Source: Candidatus Krumholzibacteriia bacterium (GTDB lineage Bacteria > Krumholzibacteriota > Krumholzibacteriia > Krumholzibacteriales > Krumholzibacteriaceae). Taken from it: a DNA stretch of 6,467 nt. The stretch spans positions 1 to 6,467 of the forward strand of contig JAPLKY010000246.1 of NCBI GenBank assembly GCA_026387805.1. The letters are read 5' to 3'. The notes below the pieces were generated by a model. That model searched no databases and was not told where the DNA came from. It saw only the letters and a program-made list of their open reading frames with translations. Numbering within the stretch: position 1 is the first letter of the stretch; each line of letters opens with the position of its first letter. Shown in pieces: positions 1-5,174 of the stretch. Both the position numbers and the translations under genes were made by a program.

Positions 1-2189
1 ATGATCGCGTCGCGCACCTCGTGCGCGCGCCTGCCGCGAAGCGACGCGAGCAGCGGGGTCAACCGCTCCTCGCCGTAGAACTCGCCGTCGTTGTTCGTGG
101 CCTCGGTCACGCCGTCGCTGACCACGACGAGCGTGTCCCCCGGTTCGAGCGCGAGATCGAAATGCTCGTACTGAAATCCCGGCAGCACGCCGAGGATGAG
201 CCCGCTGTACCCGAGCACTTCGACGCGGCCGCCGCTTCTCATGAAGGTCGGGAAGACGTGGCCGGCGTTCGTGTACGAGAGCACGCCCTTGTCCATGTCG
301 AGACAACCGTAGAAGAGCGTGGCGAATTTATCCTCGGTCGTCGCCTCGCACATCATGTCGTTGAGCGTTCCCACGAGCTCGACGGGATACTCCATGCGGT
401 CCATGTTCGATCGAAGGCTCGCCTGGAGCGTGGCCATGAGGAGCGAGGCGGGAAAACCCTTCCCCGACACGTCCGCCACGGCGATCGCGAGATAGGGACC
501 CCGGCGCAGAAAATCGTAGTAATCGCCTCCCACCTGCTTGCTCGAGATGCTCAGCGCCGCCACCTCGAAGCGCTCGAGCTCGGGGGGATCGGACGGAAGC
601 AGTTTGAGCTGGATCGATCTCGCGATATTGAGCTCTTCCTCGAGGACGCGCTTCTCGACCACTTCCTTGAGGAGCGATATGTTGTGGAGCGACGCCGCAA
701 CCTGCGCGGCGAGCATCGAGAGGAGCGCGCGTTCCTCGGCGTTGTATCGATCCTGCTCCGGCCGCGTGCCGAGGAGAATCGCCGCGACGCAGCCGGTATC
801 GTGGATGATCGGCACGAGGAGATCGCACCGGGCGAAGCGGCGCATACCGGCGGGGAGACTCGCCGTTGCCTCGTCCGCGTATTTCTTCCGCCGCCTCCGC
901 AGGAAGTTCTTCCGCGCGCTCAGGAAACCGAGCGCCTCGAGAAGATCCGCGCGCGTGACGGGCTCGCCGATACCGGCGAGCGTATCCAGCGCGGTCTGGA
1001 CGTCGGGATCGCCTCCGCTCTCCTCGAGGATCTCCTTCGCGAGAATGAGCTGCGCCTCCTTCGTCTCGAACACGTCCGCGAGCACCGCGCCGATGCGCTC
1101 CTTCATGGCGGAGACGTCGATCATCGTGAGGAGCTCGCTGCTCAGCGCGCGGATGCGCGCGCGCGGATTGTGCTGCTCCCGCACGAGGAATCGCTCTGAC
1201 CACTCCTCGATCCGTCCGAGCACGGGCTGAAACGCGATGATGAAGAGAATGATGAATCCCGTCTCGAGTATCTCGACGCCGCCTCCCGAGAATCGCGCGA
1301 AAAGCCCCGTGATCTCCCTGATGATGAGGAGATAGACGGACGCGAAGACCGCGGCGGCCGCGACGTAGAGTATGCCGCGGCGCGCGATGAGCCGCATGTC
1401 GAGGAGCTGGTAGCGCGCGATCGCGAATGCGATCGAGCCGCCGCCGATGACGAGCGACGCGTTGATGAACGCGGCCGAGATATCCTGTCGCGCCTGCGCC
1501 CCCGCGAACGAGGAAACGAGCCGGGCGAGCAGGAACGTGACGATGCAGAGCCCGAGCCCGGCCAGCAGGACGCGCACCTGGCGTTTCACGCGCGGCGATA
1601 CGTCGGATCGCATCGCGCCCACGAGGAGGATCATCGAAAACGCGGCGTACGCGACGTCCACGATGGAGAAGAGCTGCACGTGCGCCTTGAGGAGGAGCGA
1701 AATGAAGACGTCGAGAAACTCGGCCATTCGCTTGAGAAACGCGTTCACGGCGGGGAGCGAGACGGCAAGCTGGCCGAGCCCCTGAAACATGCGCGAGGGA
1801 TTCACGCGGTGCATGAGAAATATGACGAGGATGAGATGGAAGAGGTGCGGGAGAAAGAGCATCCAGGCGATCTTCCGCACCCACGGCCAGGCCCGGTGCC
1901 GCCGCGGATATACGAGCGCGAAAAGAACGAGCGAGGGGAAAAAGAACTCCCAGACGTAGTCGAAGCTCGCGACGAGGTTCTCGAAAAGGACGGTGCCCTC
2001 GCGCGGATTCAGTCTGAGGAGATAGCTCACGGCGCCGAGGATGGGCCCGAAGCTCGCGAAGAAGAGCACGAGCGCCGTGCACCAGCTTGCCGCGCTCTTT
2101 CCCGATTGCCGCAGGATCATCACGGCGAGAAAGAATATGATGATGCCGCAGACGAGATAAAACGATGCGAGAAAGGAGGAGGCGCCCAT
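1..2189 (-). CDS. Membrane-anchored GAF plus PP2C (SpoIIE/RsbU-type) phosphatase; C-terminus outside window
   Basis: The frame is uninterrupted for 729 codons to the left edge. The N-terminal half (about residues 5-325) is hydrophobic, with roughly eight or nine predicted membrane segments, for example near 7-26, 37-58, 80-95, 107-126, 174-192, 206-226, 240-258, 272-290 and 309-323. A GAF-like domain spans about 350-500, ending YNAEERALLSMLAAQVAASL, followed by the helical linker EEELNIARSIQLKLLP typical of GAF-SpoIIE proteins. The PP2C domain starts near 540: GGDYYDF (Asp556), VADVSGKG (Asp573), NAGH (641-644) and VVVSDGVTEATN (Asp692), so metal-binding aspartates are present. Perhaps 40-60 residues, with the last metal-site motif, are missing off the edge. 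The likely substrate is the phosphorylated STAS protein encoded two genes upstream. The ATG has GGAAG 8 nt upstream; an in-frame GTG three codons earlier is less well placed. Confidence 0.93.
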   Translation of the reverse strand, partial: MGASSFLASFYLVCGIIIFFLAVMILRQSGKSAASWCTALVLFFASFGPILGAVSYLLRLNPREGTVLFENLVASFDYVWEFFFPSLVLFALVYPRRHRAWPWVRKIAWMLFLPHLFHLILVIFLMHRVNPSRMFQGLGQLAVSLPAVNAFLKRMAEFLDVFISLLLKAHVQLFSIVDVAYAAFSMILLVGAMRSDVSPRVKRQVRVLLAGLGLCIVTFLLARLVSSFAGAQARQDISAAFINASLVIGGGSIAFAIARYQLLDMRLIARRGILYVAAAAVFASVYLLIIREITGLFARFSGGGVEILETGFIILFIIAFQPVLGRIEEWSERFLVREQHNPRARIRALSSELLTMIDVSAMKERIGAVLADVFETKEAQLILAKEILEESGGDPDVQTALDTLAGIGEPVTRADLLEALGFLSARKNFLRRRRKKYADEATASLPAGMRRFARCDLLVPIIHDTGCVAAILLGTRPEQDRYNAEERALLSMLAAQVAASLHNISLLKEVVEKRVLEEELNIARSIQLKLLPSDPPELERFEVAALSISSKQVGGDYYDFLRRGPYLAIAVADVSGKGFPASLLMATLQASLRSNMDRMEYPVELVGTLNDMMCEATTEDKFATLFYGCLDMDKGVLSYTNAGHVFPTFMRSGGRVEVLGYSGLILGVLPGFQYEHFDLALEPGDTLVVVSDGVTEATNNDGEFYGEERLTPLLASLRGRRAHEVRDAI

Positions 2190-2197
2190 ACAAATCA

Positions 2198-2202
2198 CTT
2201 CC
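2198..2202 (-). promoter_or_regulatory. Ribosome binding site of the phosphatase gene
   Basis: GGAAG on the minus strand lies 8 nt upstream of the ATG at 2189, in the 48-nt gap after the kinase gene. This is the longest gap in the window, and it contains only a short GGGCCC palindrome and no T-run. Confidence 0.5.
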
Positions 2203-2237
2203 GGAGATCGCGTGGGAAACGCAGCGGAGGGCCCCGG

Positions 2238-2684
2238 CTAATCCTTTCGAATCTCGCCGCCGGCTTTCGGCTTCAGAACCTTCTCGAGCCTGACCTTCAT
2301 GCCGTGGCCGGGCACCATCTCGAATTTGAGCGAATCCATCATGTTCTTCATGATAAAGATGCCTCTTCCCCGCAGGTGATATACGTTCGCCGGATCGGGG
2401 ATGTTCTGGAGATAGCACGTATAGTCGAAGCCCTTGCCGCAGTCCTCGACCTCGACGCAGAGGCGGTCTTCCCTGCAGATGAAGGCGATCCGGACGTTCT
2501 GGTCGGAACACTCGCAATTCCCGTGCTCGATGGCGTTCGTGACCGCTTCGATCACCGATATCGCTATCTCATTGGCGGTTTCGCGATTATCGCACAGATT
2601 CTGAACCACGTCGCCGCAGACGAGGTCCACGATGTTGAGGAACCTGTACTCGCTCGGGAACTCCAGAACGACTGTGCCGGCCAT
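2238..2684 (-). CDS. Anti-sigma-factor serine kinase, RsbW/SpoIIAB-like HATPase
   Basis: This is a cytoplasmic GHKL-fold ATP-binding protein of 148 residues, typical for the family. The N-box is SVIEAVTNAIEHGN (Glu46, Asn50, His54), the G1 box VEDCGKGFD (Asp81, Gly83, Gly85), the G2 box RGRGIFIMKNMMD (from about residue 105) and the final ATP-lid glycines GHGMKVRL (126, 128). In known systems such a protein phosphorylates its STAS antagonist and otherwise holds a sigma factor or another client inactive; the client here is unknown. Eight cysteines between residues 23 and 90 are unusual for this family. The start at 2684 is firm: an in-frame TGA lies three codons upstream, and GAGGAGG is present at a rather long 12-nt spacing. 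It lies 36 nt after the STAS gene and 48 nt before the phosphatase gene. Confidence 0.92.
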   Translation of the reverse strand: MAGTVVLEFPSEYRFLNIVDLVCGDVVQNLCDNRETANEIAISVIEAVTNAIEHGNCECSDQNVRIAFICREDRLCVEVEDCGKGFDYTCYLQNIPDPANVYHLRGRGIFIMKNMMDSLKFEMVPGHGMKVRLEKVLKPKAGGEIRKD

Positions 2685-2696
2685 GGCGGCTCATTG

Positions 2697-2703
2697 CCTC
2701 CTC
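2697..2703 (-). promoter_or_regulatory. Strong Shine-Dalgarno of the RsbW-like gene, unusually far from the start
   Basis: GAGGAGG on the minus strand is 12 nt from the ATG at 2684. Another ATG at 2694 is only 2 nt away, too close to be used, and opens a frame without family similarity. The longer spacing may lower kinase translation relative to its partners; that is inference. Confidence 0.65.
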
Positions 2704-2720
2704 GTGGATTTGTTTTCGGA

Positions 2721-3065
2721 TCAACCGTCCAGGAAGCTCGCCACCGCTTCATCCTCGGTGTCGAAGCACTTGAAGATCAGGTTGAGCTTCGTGACGTAGA
2801 GAATGCTCCGTATTCTGTCCGAGACGTGGAGCAGCCTGAGGTCGCCGCCCCCCCGCCGCATCGTCGTGTACCCCGAGATGAGAATGCCCATGCCGGTGCT
2901 GTTGATCCAATCGACACCGTGAAGGTTGACGACGACCCGCTTCTGGCCCTTCTCGAGGAGTTTGTGGAACGTGGCCTTGAACGTTTCGGCGTCGGGGCCT
3001 CCCATGAGCTTCCCCTGCAGGTCGAGGATGACGATTCCGTCCTTTTCGCGGGATTCGATGCGCAT
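2721..3065 (-). CDS. STAS-domain anti-sigma-factor antagonist (RsbV/SpoIIAA-like)
   Basis: This is a single-domain cytoplasmic STAS protein of 114 residues, the standard size. It starts with a beta-strand pair (GIVILDLQGKLMGG), has the VVVNLHGVDWINSTGMGIL core at about residues 44-62, and ends with LRLLHVSDRIRSILYVTKL. The INSTG motif is the phosphorylation site of this family, with Ser56 (or the adjacent Thr57) as the likely acceptor. In the known RsbV and SpoIIAA systems the unphosphorylated form binds the kinase and releases its client, and phosphorylation turns it off. The kinase gene follows after 36 nt and the phosphatase gene after that, so the expected partners are next door. The ATG has GGGGAG 8 nt upstream. 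The gap after rluD is 27 nt, so co-transcription with the housekeeping genes is likely. Confidence 0.93.
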   Translation of the reverse strand: MRIESREKDGIVILDLQGKLMGGPDAETFKATFHKLLEKGQKRVVVNLHGVDWINSTGMGILISGYTTMRRGGGDLRLLHVSDRIRSILYVTKLNLIFKCFDTEDEAVASFLDG

Positions 3066-3073
3066 CGTCGTTG

Positions 3074-3079
3074 CTCCCC
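3074..3079 (-). promoter_or_regulatory. Ribosome binding site of the STAS antagonist gene
   Basis: GGGGAG on the minus strand lies 8 nt upstream of the ATG at 3065, in the 27-nt gap after rluD. The gap holds no visible terminator. Confidence 0.65.
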
Positions 3080-3092
3080 GTGGTCGCAGCGC

Positions 3093-4067
3093 TCACGCCG
3101 TTTTCAAGAAATCCAGGACCGCCCGAAAATCGGCCGGGGGAGCCGCCTTGAACGTCACGGATTCCCCGGTCACGGGGTGAACAAAAGAAAGCTCCTCCGC
3201 GTGCAGGGCTTGCCTGTCGATCATCGAGAGGGCTTTGTCCGCCGTCGCGGCGGCCTTCCCCGTGAGTCCCCCCCGCCGTTCGCGCCTCCCGCCGTACGCG
3301 GGGTCGCCGAGAACGGGGTGGCCGACCCGCGAGAGATGCACGCGGATCTGATGCGTCCGCCCCGTTCCAAGCTTGAGCCTAATATACTGGAAGGGTCCAA
3401 ATGTGTCTATAACATAGTAAGTCGTATGCGCTTCCCTGCCCCCCTCTTCCACCACGGCCATCTTCTTCCGGTCGATCGGGGATCTTCCTATGGGCATGTC
3501 AATTACACCGGTCCGCTCCGGCATTTCCCCCCATACGAGGGCGCAGTACATGCGGCTCACGGCGCGCTCCATGAGCGCGCGGCTCAGGGCGATATGCGTC
3601 ACGTCGTCCTTCGCCACGACGAGGAGCCCCGAGGTCCCCGCGTCGAGCCGATGCACGATGCCGGGACGGAGCACGCCTCCTATTCCGGAGAGGTTCCTGC
3701 AGTGCGCCATGAGGGCATGAACGAGCGTGCCCGTCTCGTGGCCGGGCGCGGGATGGACGACCATCCCCGGCGCCTTGTTCACGACGAGGAGATGCTCGTC
3801 CTCATAGGCGATATCGAGCGGAATATCCTCGGGAACGATCTCGAGCGGCCGGGGCGGGCTGAAGGACAGAACGACCCGTTCGCCCTGCCGCACCTTCCGG
3901 GCCGGTTTGGCCGCCGGCTCGCCGTCGACGAGCACGTCCCCCGCTCGGAGCGCTCTCTGGATCCGCGACCGCGAGAGCTCGGGGATTTGCGCGCTCAGAA
4001 AGGAGTCGAGGCGCTCTCCGACGTCGTCTTCATCGACGAGGAATTCGAACGATCTTCTATCCGTCAA
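3093..4067 (-). CDS. rluD: RluA-family 23S rRNA pseudouridine synthase, RluD type
   Basis: The enzyme would isomerise uridines to pseudouridine in structured RNA. RluD acts on helix 69 of 23S rRNA in E. coli; the exact target here is inferred. With the TTG start the protein has 324 residues, matching RluD. An S4 RNA-binding domain covers about residues 17-70 (GERLDSFLSAQIPELSRSRI then AGDVLVDG). The catalytic domain follows, with VVNKAPGMVVHPAPGH (about 95-110), the active-site motif GIVHRLDAGTSGLLVV containing the presumed nucleophile Asp142, and RTHQIRVHLSRVGHPVLGDP near the C-terminus. The start is TTG at 4067, overlapping the lspA TGA as TTGA, with GGGAG 5 nt upstream. The frame stays open upstream to an ATG at 4292, but that stretch is Arg/Pro/His-rich, overlaps lspA and lacks family similarity. 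Paralogues such as RluA or RluC are less likely given the S4 domain and length. Confidence 0.93.
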   Translation of the reverse strand: MTDRRSFEFLVDEDDVGERLDSFLSAQIPELSRSRIQRALRAGDVLVDGEPAAKPARKVRQGERVVLSFSPPRPLEIVPEDIPLDIAYEDEHLLVVNKAPGMVVHPAPGHETGTLVHALMAHCRNLSGIGGVLRPGIVHRLDAGTSGLLVVAKDDVTHIALSRALMERAVSRMYCALVWGEMPERTGVIDMPIGRSPIDRKKMAVVEEGGREAHTTYYVIDTFGPFQYIRLKLGTGRTHQIRVHLSRVGHPVLGDPAYGGRRERRGGLTGKAAATADKALSMIDRQALHAEELSFVHPVTGESVTFKAAPPADFRAVLDFLKTA

Positions 4068-4552
4068 GACTGCTCCCGCAGGGGCGGCTCGGTTTCCTTC
4101 AGGTGGGAGTCGGGGTACAGCGCGTAGCCGAGGATGAGGAGCAGGGCTCCTACCGTGACCGCGATGTCGGCGACGTTGAACGTGGGCCACCGGCGCATGC
4201 CGATGCCGACGTCGAGAAAATCGAGCACTTCCCCCGCCGCGAGGTGGTCGATGAGGTTGCCGAAGGCGCCGCCGAGGATCAAGCCCAGGCACACGCGTTT
4301 GTGCGCCGGGGCATACCGCATCCGGTAAGCGAAGAAGGCGAGCACCGCGATCGAAATGATCCGGATAACGAGAAGAAGATGCCCCGCATTCGAGAGAAGG
4401 CCGAATACGGCGCCCTTGTTCTTGCTGAGCGTGATGCGAAAGAAGCCGTCGATGACGTCGGCTCCGCCGCTATACTTGTAGAGCTCCCAGATGACCCGTT
4501 TCGAGGACTGGTCGAGGATGACGACGAGCGCCGCGATCGCGAAGTAGAGCAC
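4064..4552 (-). CDS. lspA: Lipoprotein signal peptidase (signal peptidase II)
   Basis: This inner-membrane aspartyl protease cleaves the signal peptide of diacylglyceryl-modified prolipoproteins before the lipobox cysteine. It has 162 residues, the usual size, with about four membrane segments (roughly residues 2-17, 57-77, 86-101 and 127-146). The family blocks are in order: LDQSSK (Asp14), NKGAVFGLL (Asn45), GGAFGNLID (Asn99, Asp102), VLDF (Asp111) and PTFNVAD (Asn126, Asp129). By alignment, Asp111 and Asp129 are the catalytic pair. The position after Asp102, normally Arg in GNLIDR, is His103. The start is GTG: the DksA-like gene's TGA lies in the same frame only one codon upstream, so no earlier start is possible. 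GAGAGGGG lies 10 nt upstream. The stop overlaps the TTG start of the next gene, which suggests translational coupling. Confidence 0.96.
   Translation of the reverse strand: MLYFAIAALVVILDQSSKRVIWELYKYSGGADVIDGFFRITLSKNKGAVFGLLSNAGHLLLVIRIISIAVLAFFAYRMRYAPAHKRVCLGLILGGAFGNLIDHLAAGEVLDFLDVGIGMRRWPTFNVADIAVTVGALLLILGYALYPDSHLKETEPPLREQS
4073..4077 (-). promoter_or_regulatory. Ribosome binding site that decides the TTG start of rluD
   Basis: GGGAG on the minus strand lies 5 nt before the TTG at 4067, inside the last codons of lspA. The TTG, the overlapping lspA stop and this site together favour TTG over the long upstream extension to 4292. Confidence 0.6.
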
Positions 4553-4555
4553 CGA

Positions 4556-5143
4556 TCAACGTCCCCTCTCGAGCTTTTCTTTCTTGTCCTTGCAATTGAT
4601 GCAGAGCTCCGCGGCGGGCACCGCTTCAAGCCGCTTGTCGGAGATGAGATCCAGGCATTCCAGGCACTGCCCGTATTCTCCGCTCTCGATGCGCGCGAGG
4701 GCGACCTCGATCGCCTTGAGGTACTGTCCCTCCTGGTCGGCATAGTAGTAGTTCTTTTCCTTTTCCATGTAATCGGAGCCGATATCGGCGAGGTGGTTCG
4801 AATAGGACTGTTTCGCGGCTTCCTGCTCCTCGGCCGACTCGTTGATCGCCTCGGTGATCCGCCCGAGCTCGCGAAGAATTCTGTCGCGCTCGACGAGAAG
4901 CTTCTGCCGGTAATGCTCGAGCTCCTTCTTGGCGAGTCTCTTCCTTTTGAGGTCGGGTTTCCTCGCCTCGGCCTTCTTGGCCTCTGGCTTCTTAACCTCG
5001 ATCTTATTGACCGGGCTTTTCCTGGCTTCGATCTTCTTGGTGGGCTTCGGGGTCGTCTTCGCGGCGACCTTCGCGGGCCGTTTCTTTTCGCCCTTCTTGC
5101 CAAATTTCTTTGCGATCTTCCTGACGATTTTCTTTATCGGCAT
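4556..5143 (-). CDS. TraR/DksA-family C4 zinc-finger protein with lysine-rich N-terminal tail
   Basis: The protein has 195 residues. Residues 1-73 are a low-complexity basic tail (25 lysines, 6 arginines, many Ala/Pro) that probably lacks a stable fold. Residues 73-155 are a charged, helical coiled-coil region, and residues 160-184 form a C4 zinc finger (Cys160, Cys163, Cys181, Cys184) in the usual family setting, YGQC..C then LCINC. DksA-type proteins bind in the RNA polymerase secondary channel and modulate transcription initiation, often with ppGpp. The coiled-coil tip reads NHLADIGSD, so the DxxDxA signature of E. coli DksA is not intact, and a DksA-equivalent function is uncertain. Classical DksA is about 150 residues, so the tail is an addition. 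The ATG start has AAGGAG nine bases upstream. The gene sits between ileS and lspA, and its TGA is only 3 nt from the lspA start, so the two are almost certainly co-transcribed. Confidence 0.88.
   Translation of the reverse strand: MPIKKIVRKIAKKFGKKGEKKRPAKVAAKTTPKPTKKIEARKSPVNKIEVKKPEAKKAEARKPDLKRKRLAKKELEHYRQKLLVERDRILRELGRITEAINESAEEQEAAKQSYSNHLADIGSDYMEKEKNYYYADQEGQYLKAIEVALARIESGEYGQCLECLDLISDKRLEAVPAAELCINCKDKKEKLERGR
4563..4570 (-). promoter_or_regulatory. Ribosome binding site of lspA, inside the end of the upstream gene
   Basis: GAGAGGGG on the minus strand lies 10 nt before the GTG at 4552. It falls within the last codons of the DksA/TraR-like gene, as expected for closely coupled genes, and supports the GTG start. 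Confidence 0.55.
4949..5038 (-). repeat. Three tandem imperfect 10-residue (30-nt) repeats in the lysine-rich tail
   Basis: Residues 36-65 of the DksA/TraR-like protein read as three consecutive decapeptides: KKIEARKSPV, NKIEVKKPEA and KKAEARKPDL. The shared pattern is basic-Lys-(Ile/Ala)-Glu-(Ala/Val)-basic-Lys followed by a Pro-containing end. The DNA units are each 30 nt and in register, but diverged. This resembles the Lys/Ala/Pro repeats of histone H1-like bacterial tails, and the array could change in copy number between strains. Confidence 0.7.
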
Positions 5144-5152
5144 CGTCTGATT

Positions 5153-5158
5153 CTCCTT
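5153..5158 (-). promoter_or_regulatory. Ribosome binding site of the DksA/TraR-like gene
   Basis: AAGGAG on the minus strand lies 9 nt upstream of the ATG at 5143, inside the 31-nt gap after ileS. It supports that ATG as the start even though the N-terminal tail is unlike the rest of the family. Confidence 0.7.
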
Positions 5159-5174
5159 GGCATCGGTCGGGACT

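Noticed and set aside
21..1199. Plus-strand open frame of 392 codons opposite the PP2C gene
   Set aside because: Antisense to the PP2C and GAF coding sequence, with low-complexity charged composition and no motif; explained by codon bias.
2229..2234. GGGCCC palindrome between the kinase and phosphatase genes as a possible terminator
   Set aside because: The stem is only three base pairs with no loop and no following T-run on the minus strand; it is expected by chance in GC-rich DNA.
328..2517. Minus-strand open frame of 729 codons overlapping the kinase and phosphatase genes
   Set aside because: It is in a different frame from both motif-bearing proteins and yields Arg-rich, domain-free sequence. 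The true phosphatase frame starts at 2189 and carries the membrane, GAF and PP2C signatures.
2692..2694. Alternative ATG just after GAGGAGG as the start of a different product
   Set aside because: It is only 2 nt from the Shine-Dalgarno and in a frame without family similarity; the ATG at 2684 opens the HATPase.
1680..4127. Very long plus-strand open frame (815 codons) opposite the phosphatase, kinase, STAS and rluD genes
   Set aside because: It is antisense to four well-supported genes, its product is rich in Arg/Glu/His/Pro with no recognisable domain, and a lack of stops in this frame is expected when the sense genes avoid TTA, CTA and TCA codons.
4068..4292. N-terminal extension of rluD by 75 codons to an ATG at 4292
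   Set aside because: The extension lies wholly inside lspA, is Arg/Pro/His-rich and precedes a normal-length RluD that has its own TTG start and Shine-Dalgarno.
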